Of a stretch of DNA of 64,000 bases, positions 1-14,625 are shown one piece after another (within the stretch, counting starts at the first letter, position 1; each line of letters starts with the position of its first letter). This DNA is from Tubulanus polymorphus (taxonomy: Eukaryota; Nemertea; Palaeonemertea; Tubulaniformes; Tubulanidae): positions 22,804,485 through 22,868,484 of the forward strand of contig NC_134027.1 of the NCBI RefSeq assembly GCF_964204645.1, read 5' to 3'. Under the pieces are notes generated by a model. That model was not told where the DNA came from. It searched no databases and saw only the letters and a program-made list of their open reading frames with translations. The position numbers and the translations under genes are program-made.

Positions 1-3284
<3,284 letters not shown>

Positions 3285-3835
3285 TGATGATGTCATAAGG
3301 GATTTTAGGAGGAAGTCATATTCAATGTGTGAGGTACTATATGTTATATGTAATACGTCTTGGGAGTAACGCATGTGAATATGGATTTTAGGAGGAAGCC
3401 ATCTTCAATGTGTGAGGTACTATATGTAATACGTCTTGAGAGTAACTCAAGTGAATATGGATTTTAGGAGGAAGCCATCTTCAATGTGTGAGGTACTATG
3501 TGTAATACGTCTTGAGAGTAACTCAAGTGAATATGGATTTTAGGAGGAAGCCATCTTCAATGTGTGAGGTACTATATGTAATACGTCTTGAGAGTAACTC
3601 AAGTGAATATGGATTTTAGGAGGAAGCCATCTTCAATGTGTGAGGTACTATATGTAATACGTCTTGGGAGTAACTCAAGTGAATATGGATTTTAGGAGGA
3701 AGCCATCTTTAATGTGTGAGGTACTATATGTAATATGTCTTGGGAGTAACTCAAGTGAATATGGATTTTAGGAGGAAGCCATCTTTAATGTGTGAGGTAC
3801 TATATGTAATACGTCTTGGGAGTAACATTTCGATT
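3285..3835. repeat. 76-bp minisatellite array
   Basis: About seven head-to-tail copies of a 76-bp unit. The word GTGAATATGGATTTTAGGAG recurs at 3375, 3451, 3527, 3603, 3679 and 3755. The first copy (about 3285-3374) is divergent and begins GATGATGTCATAAGGGATTT, which links it to the degenerate repeats at 37.3-37.8 kb. Later copies differ by only a few substitutions, so the array expanded recently. Confidence 0.93.
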
Positions 3836-4523
3836 ACAATCGAAATTCTTAATGCAAACTATACCAAATTTCGATGAATCCAGTGGTATATCTTTCGGTG
3901 GCGATATTTGGGGCTGCCTTAGAATCTATTTCGAAGTCGATTGTTGAAAATGAACTGCGTCGATACTGACTTCAGTAAGTCGTACTATGTGGTACAGTTA
4001 CTCGAGTTGAGGGTAAAATTTGCTCATGTTTGAAAATAATTGGAGGCCGGGTTTTCATACGAATTCGAAACCTATGAAGGCAGTAATCTCTTCTTGGAGT
4101 AACTCAAGTGAATATGGATTTTAGGAGGAAGCCATCTTCAATGTGTGAGGTACTATATGTAATACGTCTTGGGAGTAACTCAAGTGAATATGGATTTTAG
4201 GAGGAAGCCATCTTTAATGTGTGAGGTACTATATGTAATACGTCTTGGGAGTAACATTTCGATTACAATCGAAATTCTTAATGCAAACTATACCAAATTT
4301 CGATGAATCCAGTGGTATATCTTTCGGTGGCGATATTTGGGGCTGCCTTAGAATCTATTTCGAAGTCGATTGTTGAAAATGAACTGCGTCGATACTGACT
4401 TCAGTAAGTCGTACTATGTGGTACAGTTACTCGAGTTGAGGGTAAAATTTGCTCATGTTTGAAAATAATTGGAGGCCGGGTTTTCATACGAATTCGAAAC
4501 CTATGAAGGCAGTAATCTCTTCT
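3667..4523. repeat. 428-bp higher-order tandem duplication
   Basis: The block 3667-4095 (two minisatellite units plus about 270 bp of unique sequence) is repeated almost perfectly at 4095-4523. Each unique part starts with a small palindrome with arms ATTTCGATT and AATCGAAAT. The near-identity points to a very recent duplication, or possibly an assembly repeat. Confidence 0.9.
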
Positions 4524-5621
4524 ACGTAGATTAACCTATAAATATCATAACAATTATCTATTGATCATTCTATCATCGATTAAATAACTAAGATAAAAAC
4601 TAATATTAGACAATATACACAAAAATAATATACATACGCATACGGTTCATAAAACACCATGATGTTGAAATAGATATTGTAAACGATAGCTATTTCAACA
4701 AAATATCTTTACGTCTTGTTCCTGAGTTATATACATTAGAAGAAAAACTAGCTGCTCGATATATTTTGACTATACTTGCTGCGGGATCGACGTTCGCTAC
4801 GTCGTTGAAATTGCGTGGAAAACAGAATGCTTTTGAGTTACGTATATACAATATTATGCAATTCATCATGGGTGTACCCTTTTATCAGAGCGGAGAATCC
4901 GTTTGCCTCTAATCCTACTAATATTATTGTTAACGTGACCATTTTGGAGAGTCCGAAAACCTCCTTTTTGTCGACGTGGTGCAATTCGGATTTACCGTTT
5001 AGCCAACCGGAGATTTCGGGCGTCATAAAAGAGCACGCCCCGTAACATTAACAGGGCCGTACTTGGCGAAGATCATCGCCTCCAAGAAATTTAGATAAAA
5101 GTGCCCTTTTCGCGTCGGTTGCTTGTAACCTTTTTGAGAATCCTGATTGAATTCCGTCACTTGAAACCGAAATGAATTTTGTAATAGGCGTAACAAGATT
5201 TTTGTTGCCGTTTAAAAGAAAAATATTTATAATTAGCAAAAATAACATAACGGCAATTTTTTACTCTTTATATGAGCCTCAGCGGGAACGAATTTCGAAA
5301 TTTGTCTTTTCAACATGATAAAAAATCAATATTAAAGGCGCATGACACGTTAATAAAGAATCTACCTGTTTGACTATATAGCTGCCCCCAGGAACCGGAG
5401 AACTGTGTCCAAGAGGTAGCTGGGCTAGATATAGAGGAGAGTTGACCCTGCGACCGATTGCGCGGGAAGGTACGGAAACCGGAAAAATAACCGACGATCG
5501 TGACGGCCTCCTGACCTAGAAGTTCATATCACAGTTTGAAGCCGGAACTACCCTAGTCACAGAGGATAAATACAATCTATAGAACGTCCACCCGACTGAT
5601 TGAACACGGTGTAAGAAACAA
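4524..5621. other. 3' flank of receptor gene A
   Basis: No coding pattern recognised. The part next to 5622 probably holds the 3' UTR of gene A, but I could not find a convincing polyadenylation signal on the minus strand here. Confidence 0.35.
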
Positions 5622-5852
5622 TCATCGATCATCAACAACTCTGATCTGCTTCTCGAGTTCTTCGCGTTGTCTGCGTCGTTCGGCCTCTTCTGCTTCGAAA
5701 CGAGCGACGAGTTCGGCTTGAACTTGCGGCTCAACGACGCGACCGAGTTCTGAGTACGTCGGAAAATCATTCAAATCAGCACCGATGAGAACACTAGGGG
5801 GCGCTTGATGTCCGATGTTGTTAACGACGTGTAGATAGATCGGTTCTTTTAT
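5622..5852 (-). CDS. Gene A last exon: C-terminal tail, PIYLHV and TYSEL
   Basis: Encodes 76 residues and a stop. It contains PIYLHV and, about 30 residues later, TYSEL, both fitting Yxx-hydrophobic motifs bound by SH2 or AP-2 proteins. A charged helix follows (EEAERRRQREELEKQ). Homologous last exons end genes B (25762-25544) and E (62163-61945) with over 80 percent apparent identity, so this is the shared C-terminus of the A/B/E tail type. The acceptor CTTATCAG precedes an in-frame ATA AAA. Confidence 0.85.
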   Translation of the reverse strand: MKEPIYLHVVNNIGHQAPPSVLIGADLNDFPTYSELGRVVEPQVQAELVARFEAEEAERRRQREELEKQIRVVDDR

Positions 5853-8800
5853 CTGATAAGAAAAAATCATTCTATTTTTCAACAAATTCAAATCTTTTTC
5901 TACTTTTCTAACGAATAAATGCGTAGATTTGCCCCATAAACGTTTGATACTAAACCATTATATTCGAAATAAAACGTGGTCGATTTTTTGGCGACAGTAA
6001 AAATGCCGTCATATAACAAGAATATTTTAATAAACACGACGAAAATAATGGACAATTTATTGTTGTTAGATCTACACTTCATGATCCAGTTCCAATTCAA
6101 TTCAATTCAATTCAATTCAAATTTTATTGCTCACAAAAAAGTAATTTGCATAGAGCAAAAAGTACAGATTTACAAAAATTGTTTTTAACAAAATGGAAAA
6201 TAAACAATAGTTCAAAAGTATTTCAAGCCTTTTCTAATTTAAAGAACTAGTTGAGAAGTTGAGACGAGTTCTTCCTGTAGAGTTTATTCACGATTATGTG
6301 TTAGAATTTGACTCATGGTTTAAAAACTATTTATCTTAAATATACTGAGCCAAATTACCTAACTGACTGTTTTGACTTGGGTCAAAGTTTGCAATAAGCG
6401 TTTCATTGGGGACCTGTGGCACTCGGTCTTAGGTCCTCATAATTAGTTCACTTTCTATCAATAAACTTCGAACTAGATTTTTAGGCTCCCGAATACATAC
6501 ATATTAATCACAGGATCCATCATATATACCGTACATGAATTTTTGATTTTTCTAATCAGAAATGGGGAAAATGGGGAACTCGCAACGCCAGAGCTACAAC
6601 ATTCTTGATTGCCACAGTACGTAGGCCTAGCGGTCCGGGTACGCCATTGGTTAGTTTTCATTTATATTGATTTATCTGAGGGTAAATTCTTACTGAAATG
6701 ATGATCATAGAAGACATTGAACGCAGAATACCCGAGTAGCTACTCGCGAACCTGGCGGATCATTGCATGCCATAAGAGGAATCCTCGACTGCCGCAGTAG
6801 CGTTTGTAAGTCCCCATTCGAGCAAGATTATCAAATTCAAATCAATTAACCGTTCAAATGAAATGACTGCCTGACTGGTTTTGATATTTACCTCATCTGC
6901 GTTGAACGCAGGGTTGTCGACACCAAAATTAACGTACTTAACGTTATCACCATCGCCATCGTGGTGAATGTCTTCATAAGGATTCTCTTCGTCAACTGTT
7001 TGATATGGATTTTCGTCTGAAATCATACGCGTAACAACATTTAGTGAATTCAATGTATATATAATCTATGGCACGTTTTAGTTCACTAGTCTTCATATGG
7101 TAATTGAAGGTTTCATCAAATCTATACACTCTTCCCTAAAGAGTGAACATCGTTAAGCCTGCCCGTAATAGTGATTGGATCTTTATTCCACGCCCTGTTT
7201 ACTACAGTAAATCCAGCACCTTATCTGTATCGTTCCCGGCATGTGCGGTGGGTTTGCAAGGGATGCATAACTAAATTCAAATCGGAAACAACCAATCGAA
7301 TCAATGAAATAGATAAGAGGGAAAATTCCCGATTTCAAGATCAGATTCTGGAGTTAAGTCTACATCAGAACAGTAGTAAAGGAATGATAATGTCATGAAA
7401 AACTTGTTTGGAAGTGCATGCATATTTTTATTCCAACGAACAATGTACTGAGCCGCCGTTCTCACAGTCTATCCCATTATACTGAACCACAGGCAAACAA
7501 TCAAAAACCTGTACAAAGTTATGGTTTATGTTCGAGACAATAGAGACACCAGTCACCCACGCCTGCATGGCACGTTTGAGGAATATGCTTTAATTTTCCA
7601 TTTTAGAAACAGTATTTTAGAGTTAGCGTATCGGACATAGTATAGTCTGATTTTCCCGTTTGGAATCGATGTACATGTAGAACTCACCCATTTCATAGTT
7701 CACATTCTTCTCTGCTTTTTTCGCCTTCTTGCCATCACGTTTTTTATTTTTATCGACTTGCGCGTACAAAGGTGAGTAGATTGGACCAGTAGCTTCTGCA
7801 CCACCCATGACTGCAACAAACGATTCAATGAAATCATGTAATCAACGAAAACATTCACATTCCCGATAACAATAGCAATTCATGCAGTAACATGATTTCA
7901 ATGATCGAAGAAAATCATGATTAGTTTCCTAACTGCGTTCTTTCATTGAAAGTGACTTTATCGATTCTGTAGAATTATCACAAATTTTCATTGACGACAA
8001 TCATCGTGTTCTCAATGACTTCAACGAATCGGTTAAAATCATGATTAGTTTCTAATGGAAGCCTCTCGGCTACACCGTAGTCTATTCACAAATACTGGTG
8101 GTAACATGCAAGACAAGATTGCTTTAATCCCTAATCTAATACACTGTAAATGGAAAAAATCGTTGTGAAAAATATTTTTTGATTTTGTTCATTTATGTTA
8201 GTTGTTTTCATGAATCGATATTTGAAAGGTTAGAGATTTTTCCATTTCCACGGGTGTATCGGTAAGTTATTGATAAATAAAGGGCACTTGCAATTCCGTT
8301 ATTCTAAAAGCATTTCACTTCCATATCATCTTGTTTACCTTGATTCTGAGATCGTTTTTTTCGTTTTGTCAACTTGTGCGTAAACCGACTATCCTGAAAA
8401 TGAATATGAAAATCTATTTCGATTGCCCCTTATGATTCTCTGGCCATTGATCGACAATTTATTTTATTTTTTTTTCAAGATTTCAGATTAAGCCATCAAA
8501 TATCTGATCGCCGTACACTACCGAACATTGCCGAACACCGCCGTTCACTTCGATCAGCGCGTTCAGGAATATCAACGAACATAATCTGAATTCACCAAAC
8601 GTTAAATCAACCTTTGACCTAATCGTTAGATCGATATTCATGGCGATCAAAGGACTAAAAAATTGAGATTATGAATATCATAATTGATTTGCGGCTCGGA
8701 TATACTCGGTGGTTTTCGGAAATATTCGGCGATTATCGGTCAGTTCAAAATTCGAAACGGGTTTCGTAGCATAAAGATAAACAACTCTCACCAGTTTTCT

Positions 8801-11800
8801 TGATTTCATCATCAGAAACTACGAATATAGAAATGAAACTACTTAAGTATTAATGTATTAGTTCTCATTCTCTAGAAATCAAAATATCCGCGATGCAGTA
8901 AGACGTAAATCCTAGAAGGAATTTTCTAATAATTTTCGTATAAATATTGCTAGCGAATTTACAATTCTGCCATTCTACTTCTTACAAGTAGTTCGAATAT
9001 CGAGAAAATATCTTTATTTTTCGAAAGAGACGTGACTATATGCGGATATGGGTCGACTTTTGGGTTTTCTGTTGACTTGCGCGTACACGTCACCTAACAC
9101 GGAAAGAAAAACAAATATTTAGAAAAATCAAATTCAAATTGTACAGTTGAGATGAAACAGTTGAAATGGCTAACTTTACCTGTAGGCCCGGCTACATGTT
9201 CACCAATATCGCTGTTTGGTGGAGGGACTGAAGCTTGACTGTAAAAAGGGAAAAATATATTTATGTAGCGGGATATGAACGATTGGAAAAGGAATCTGTT
9301 GTGTTTAGATTAAGCTAATCGAAAAGGGTAGGAAAGTTTCTATTATCGTATTGTTTTTCGAAAAATGAGATTAAGTCAGACCAACCTTTTCATGCGATAT
9401 TTAGTCCAGATCCATCGACGCCTTTTCACGACGACGAGCACAATGACGATGAGGGCGACCAACACGACACCTAAGACAACACCTCCGATCAATCCAACAT
9501 TGGTAGTAACTGAGCGGATAAGAAAATGGGGCAAGCTCTGATAAAAGCAAGTGTCAATCCGTCTGGTTTTCACCAGACACAATTTTCGTTGAAAATAAAC
9601 TAGAAATGTACTGAAAACAATAGATATTTATCTATCTTATGCATTCATCAATTTTTCAGTTTATCTTTGTACTCAATGTTTGGATCGTGGTCAATTATTT
9701 AGTTTATCCAGGGAAGTGTGATGACACTTCCCTGGTTTATCTTTATATCCAACGCTCGGATAGTGGTTTGCCGCGGCTAACATTACTGGGTAGCTCAGTA
9801 AACTCGCACATCGGAACGGCATGTGTAGCCGCTCTATAGCAGCCAGCAGGACTCGAACCCAGCACTGGTATGTGAACAGCAACTCGATCACTGACCTACG
9901 GAGTACGCTTCAAACTATGAGCGGTAGTTTGAACGGTTCGAATCCCGGGATTAATACACGATTATCATAAGACGCTTCATTAATCCGCGGTTACATCGAA
10001 TAAACGAGACAACCACTGAATGAAGGCGTGTGGTTTTAAACGGATCACCGCGGTCAAACGGTGGATTAACCAAAAAGCCGTGGATTAAAGAAACCCATCA
10101 ATAAAGGCATTTGGATTTTTGTTCATAACGTCGACCATGTGACCAAACAAAATGGCGCTATCGTGTGAACGAGAATTCGCTCTTGTCGCGATTATTCATT
10201 TGCTACTAAAACGACGCCGTCGTCGACGACGAAGAATCCACAAGAGGAATAGAAAAAAGTTAATGTTATATCATCGGCGATCTTACCACCGCCCGAGCCA
10301 ATATAGGATTTAGGAAGCAAGGATATCATAATTCGACAGTAGCCTCTTAAACACAGAGCAGAACTCTATGTATACCTGGCTGGAACAGAAATATGTAGCC
10401 TATCTACCTGGAATTTCAATCTGATGGCTCAGAATCACGTCGCTACTCTCAGTTACAATCAGTTGGTAACTGTATGCTCGATCGGGATCGATTTTAATCT
10501 CGATACTAATCGGATCACCGGTAGTTTCTTGTTTCGTAGAATTAAAACATTCGTTCGTATTTTTGACACAGTATTTCACGTAGACGCTGTAATTCGACGG
10601 AAACGACGACAATTTTATCAGGATACTATTTCCTTTCTGTGTTACTGTCGCTTGCTCCAATGCGGTGTTTATAGCGCTTGGAAAAGCTGAAAAAAATGAG
10701 AAAAAATAGAAACAATCGTGGCCATCATCTATTCGGAACGAGTGCGTACCGGAATCCGATATTAGTATCAGTCCTGAAAATGCCGACATCTTTGAAAACA
10801 CAATGATGATATCGGTGAAATTAAACGATAGGATCATTCGGAGCAGCTCATCATCGACGGTAACAAACAGTTGAACCAAATGAGAAACAGGGGCCGGTTG
10901 CATAGTCATGGCTTAGACTTAAGACCAGTCTAAGACCAACTTAGTTCTATAGCCAATCTAACAACTTAAGACCAGTCTTAAGATTTAAGACCACTTTTTG
11001 ACTGAAGGACTGTGCAACTGGCCCCTGAAATATTCAAGTAATCTACAGCGCTGAAGAATGATAATTGACTCGTGTATCTTATGCTCTCCAATTAATGTGA
11101 CTATAAGAAAGTTCAGTATCTTACCATTTGTTCTAGTTGTAACTATATCTGTGAATGGACTTGTATTAACACCGGGATTTAAGTTGATACTTTTCACTTT
11201 GAACTGATAATCAGTTGCTGGTTTTAACCCGGTTATTTTTGTTTGCACCAGTTTTCTATAACCGGGGTCGGGTATTTCAGCTTTATTCACGAATTGTGTA
11301 ACACCCGAAGCCCTGTAACTGACGGTGAACGTTTGTTTGGAATCTCCCTCGATTTCTGATACCCAACTCAGCGTGACTGATACCGCTGTCTTAGCAATAA
11401 CTGTCAGATGTGATGGTGTTTGTGGAGGTCCTGGAATAAATAAACAAACACACGACGATATTCGTAGGATAAGTCACATGCAGCGTTGAATAGGATTCCA
11501 CGTTCAGCAAAATGTAGTCTGATATAAACATTGTGTTGAGGTTAAATCTGAAGCCTGTGCTCGGCACTCCTTCAGTTACACGACACTTTGGAACGACTAG
11601 AAGAAGTTTCTCTGAAAGAATTTTGGGTTGTAATCGATCAGCGTGTTTCAGAAGAATTTCTAGAGGTGGTAAATTATGCATGTTAGGTGTGCAATTCTAA
11701 TGAAAATTATTCGAAATAGTAAATCATTCTTACTAGTGTCTATGAATTTCAGTGTTATTTCTACGCTACCAACTGAATTCTTGAGTCTAGACGAATAAGA

Positions 11801-14521
11801 TCCATAATCAGACGCCTGAACTGATTGTATGATGACGTTCCACTGCGTTAAACTGGTACTTTTCATTACATGTCTGCCATTGGTTGAGTTATGACTGCAA
11901 TTTAAAGTTGTCGCTGATGGATTCGCGTCGAAGTTAATCGTAAATTTTGCAGTTTCTTCTATTTTCGCGGCAACGGGTTCGACATTTTCTGAGAGCTTAG
12001 GTGCATCTATTGCAAAAGGAAACATGTTTGGTGAAACTGTTTTGAACCGTCTGAAAACGATTCCAATAAAAAATAGCGAGGTTATCTGGACCCAATAAGA
12101 TGTATGTATTCATTCTCTGCTGCCTTTCTAAATAAAGACTTAGATTGAACATCGACAGTAGTGATATAACTGGTAGTAAAACCTCCTGTATTTGTCACTG
12201 TGCATCTGTATTCTCCAGTATCAGTTTTTGATAAATTGTCTAGTGCAAGATGATCATTTCCAGATCTTGCGATTAACTCCCATATACTCGGTACAGTCGA
12301 GTTGAATTGTCACTTGTAAGTGTAACTATCAGGGTTTCCACCAGATGGTTCACAGTTCAACCGAATTGAATTGCCTTCTGTAACTACAGACTTTACTGGA
12401 GTCAGCGAAACAAAATCAGCCGGATCTGTAGAATAGAACCAAGTACTTATTATACAAGAATAAAGAATATTGTGAAAATACAACTTGTTTGATACAATTG
12501 AAAGAACGATACTTTAGGTGTTTTGAATAACGGTTAATAACGCGCTAATTTACACTTACACAATATAGACAATGTCGTGGAGTTGGTGACACCATTAACA
12601 GGATGACTGCTCTGATAAGCTGTACATCTATATTGTCTTCCATTCTTACCCTTATCAGTTGGAACTACAAGACTACTGGTAGATATCAGTCCACTGTGGA
12701 TTACTGCTGGATTGGGCGAAATATTTATCCACGTTGTCGTGCCAGAGCTGTACGCCCACATAATTGTAGACACCGGGTTTTGGAGTCAGTTATAGTCAGT
12801 CACGTGAAAGGGATGAAAAGGCGATTCTTTACTTACAGTGAACGGTTATTGTTGTGTCATTGTTAAGATTTCCAGTTTGACATCTGTATCGAGCCTGATT
12901 CATAGTTTTAGTTGCAGTAATAGATACTGTACTATTAGCCACAAACCCGTGATTGGCGGCACTTGTTTGACTCGTAGCTGGTTGAGAGACAAGTAGTGTC
13001 CATGTTGTAGAGGAATATATGAACCACTGAATCTGTACAGCCGGGTTTGACGAGTCAGTTCTACACTCTATCTGTTGATTATCGTTTACTAATACATAAT
13101 CTGCCGGTTTCTTATCAATTGTCAACTTTGTTGCTTGAACTAAAAATGAATTCATTTCTATTGATGTGGCTGTTTTCGACAATACGAGGAGCAATTTTTG
13201 TTGTTATTATTAAATGAAATGAACCATGGAAATGCACATAATGATTACTTCTACTGAAACTACTGTAGTTTTGGACGAAATGATGGATCATCGTAAAAAC
13301 GTTACATGTCCAACACTTACACAATATAGACAATGCAGCCGTGGAGTTGTCGACACCATTAACAGGTTGATTGTTCTGATAAGCTGTACATCTGTATTGT
13401 CTTCGATTCTTATCCTTATCAGTTGGTACTACTAGACTACTGGTAGATATCTGTCCGCTGTGAGATCCGGTTTTATGATTTACTTCTGGGTTGAGTAAAA
13501 TATACATCCACATCGTCCCAGAGCTGTACGCCCAAACAATCGTAGACACCGGGTTACTGGAGTCAGTTGTACACGTCAGAGTTTTCGATGTACCGTGAAC
13601 AACTGGACCGTTTGGAATTTCAGTCAGTGTAATTGACTCGGGTGGAACTGTAAATGAACATTGAAAGCCATGATTTATACTTCATTAAACGTCACGTGAA
13701 AGATATGAAAAAGTGATTCTTTACTTACAGTGAACGGTAATTGTTGTATCCTTGAAGAGATATCCAGTTTGACATCTGTATCGAACTTGATTCATAGTTT
13801 TAGTTGCAGTAATAGATAATGTACTAGTAGCCACAAACCCGTGATTGGTTCCAGTAGTTTGAATCGTAGCTGGCTGAGAGTCAAGTAGTGTCAATGTTGC
13901 AGAGGATGTGAACCACTGAAACCATTGAATCTGTACAGCCGGGTTTGACGAGTCTGTTTTACACTCTATCTGTTGATTATTGTTTACTAACACATAATCT
14001 TCCGGTTTCTTTAGTGGCATTGTCAGTGTTGTTGCTGAGACTAAAAAGAAATTGATACCATTTTTGTCCAAATTCAGGGGGTGGGGGACGTTGACGTTGC
14101 AAACGGCAGAATAACATTCACTTCATGAGAATAATGAGTGATTTGTACACTATCTGATCTGTAGTACTTCTGTTTTTGAACCAAAGCGTACCTGAATAAA
14201 CTAAAGAGCATAACGATTTATTTATTAACTATCCGTAGTACTTACAGGTGACATTCAATTTGACTTTATTAGAAATCACTGGTATCGGTATACCAGCCCC
14301 AGTAGCTGTACATTGATATTCTGCCTGGTTATCTGTTCTAGTGACGGATGTTGAATATTTCAAAGGGCTAACTCCCTGTTTGACAGTGCTGCCCCCTGGT
14401 GTTCTAGTTATGGCGAGGTTCGGTACCGGGTTACCGCCAGTAGTTGTACATGTTAAATCAACAGATGTTGATTCCTGAACGGATGACGTCGGTCCTTGTA
14501 ATGTTACACTAGCAGGCGGGT
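5622..14521 (-). CDS. Ig/FN3 transmembrane receptor, gene A (5' end not found)
   Basis: Multi-exon type I receptor of the immunoglobulin superfamily; ligand unknown. In transcript order the exons (minus strand) are: Ig-D 14521-14246, Ig-V 14040-13729, Ig-P 13647-13321, Ig-V 13139-12837, Ig-Am 12006-11734, FN3 11430-11125, FN3b 10686-10408, TM 9509-9386, then tail exons 9238-9180, 7810-7688, 7016-6892 and 5852-5622 (stop). All junctions are GT-AG. Ectodomain exons are phase 1-1 and the tail phases join in frame. A P-type fragment (about 12790-12560), a Y-type exon (12425-12144) and two extra YAQV tail exons look dead and must be skipped for an open frame. No signal peptide, Q or S exon is visible upstream, where retrotransposons lie, so the gene may be 5'-truncated. 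Am has lost a core Ig Cys (SYSSR where paralogue B has SYSCK). It could be functional with a distant 5' end, or a young pseudogene. Confidence 0.75.
6087..6190 (-). mobile_element. Probable retroelement 3' tail with (AATTG)n
   Basis: Pentamer run (CAATT repeated from about 6090 to 6115) followed by an AATAAAA-like motif read on the minus strand. The arrangement resembles the 3' end of a LINE or SINE ending in a microsatellite tail, and is similar in style to 52419-52600. It lies in the last-intron region of gene A. The family was not identified. Confidence 0.4.
6892..7016 (-). CDS. Gene A tail exon with NPYQTV, NPYEDI, KYVNF, NPAF
   Basis: Acidic cytoplasmic exon starting DENPYQTVDEENPYEDI and ending DNPAFNADE. 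Phase 1 in, phase 0 out. KYVNF fits the YxN motif recognised by Grb2-type SH2 domains. NPAF is the A version of the NPAY PTB-type motif kept in B and E. Confidence 0.85.
7688..7810 (-). CDS. Gene A tail exon with SPLYAQV motif
   Basis: Encodes a basic tail segment with PLYAQVDKNKKRDGKKAKK and a final VNYEM. Phase 1-1, flanked by TTGCAG and GTGAGT. The homologous exon in E is 63380-63276. Gene B has lost it. Confidence 0.85.
8339..8393 (-). pseudogene. Decayed YAQV tail exon in gene A
   Basis: One frame reads SVYAQVDKTKK, clearly homologous to the other YAQV exons. The phase needed to join the flanking exons places a TAG just before it, and the alternative acceptor inside GATAG gives the wrong phase. 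It is probably not used. Confidence 0.6.
9025..9093 (-). pseudogene. Probable decayed DVYAQVN tail exon in gene A
   Basis: Acceptor GTGTTAG then G-DVYAQVNRKPKSRP, matching the intact E exon 63711-63634. The E exon ends at a clean GT donor. Here the homologous donor is missing and the frame runs into TAA. The 3' boundary is uncertain. Confidence 0.55.
9180..9238 (-). CDS. Gene A juxtamembrane tail exon
   Basis: A 59-bp exon, phase 2 in and 1 out, encoding a Pro-rich linker (ASVPPPNSDIGEH). Exactly 59-bp homologues occur in B (26823-26765) and E (63861-63803), which fixes the boundaries. Confidence 0.85.
9386..9509 (-). CDS. Gene A transmembrane exon
   Basis: Encodes TTNVGLIGGVVLGVV and a long Val/Leu/Ile stretch, then a basic stop-transfer (VVKRRRWIWTKYR). 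A single-pass helix with the basic side facing the cytoplasm. Homologous to 27126-26973 in B. Confidence 0.9.
9708..9735. repeat. Perfect 12-bp-arm hairpin
   Basis: CCAGGGAAGTGT and ACACTTCCCTGG are separated by GATG. A short direct repeat (TTATCTTTRTA...) flanks it on both sides. It lies in the gene A intron between TM and FN3b. Confidence 0.8.
9838..9905 (-). mobile_element. tRNA-like SINE fragment
   Basis: The minus strand reads GTAGGTCAGTGATCGAG, then GGTTCGAGTCC about 30 bases later. These resemble the A and B boxes of a tRNA-derived Pol III promoter. No complete cloverleaf or CCA-end stem could be drawn, so this is a SINE head or tRNA relic, not a tRNA gene. Confidence 0.4.
10408..10686 (-). 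CDS. Gene A membrane-proximal FN3b exon
   Basis: A 279-bp phase 1-1 exon encoding about 93 residues with a beta-sandwich pattern (YSVYVKYCV, YSYQLIVTESS), probably a divergent fibronectin III domain. Same length as 27530-27252 in B. In C only a broken relic remains (52134-52262). Confidence 0.75.
10888..11027. mobile_element. Foldback MITE, GGGGCCGGTTGC type (1)
   Basis: About 140 bp with imperfect inverted ends: CAGGGGCCGGTTGCATAGT left, ACTGTGCAACTGGCCCCTG right. The interior repeats TTAAGACCAGTCTAAG-like palindromes. It inserted into the intron between FN3b and FN3. A similar element lies at 36260-36392. Confidence 0.75.
12144..12425 (-). pseudogene. Dead Y-type Ig exon in gene A (stop plus lost donor)
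   Basis: Aligns end to end with the intact Y exon of C (50147-50422). The codon for the core Ig Trp (TYTWQ in C) is TGA here (TYK-stop-Q), and the donor GT is CT (TTCAATCTAAG). Either lesion would exclude it from a functional transcript. Being phase 1-1, it can be skipped without a frame change. Confidence 0.85.
12560..12790 (-). pseudogene. 5'-truncated P-type Ig exon in gene A
   Basis: Retains the 3' part of a P domain (IMWAYSSG... to TLSI) and its GT donor. It lacks the first third with GPVVQGTSKTL, the first core Cys and the acceptor. A one-base deletion lies near the break. The sequence joins directly to the intron that follows the V exon. Confidence 0.8.
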
Positions 14522-14625
14522 CTGAAATGAGGGACATTAAATTTGTATTAAAAAATCTTATCATTCTAACGTACATTGAGATTGCGAGAAACACAATAAG
14601 GTGGAATTTTGTCACCTCTCCTTTT

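Noticed and set aside
3285-3835. CRISPR-like array (regular 76-bp period)
   Set aside because: Units are contiguous with no variable spacers, and the genome is animal.
9838-9905. tRNA gene
   Set aside because: A- and B-box-like words are present but no acceptor stem or anticodon loop could be folded; kept only as a SINE-like fragment.
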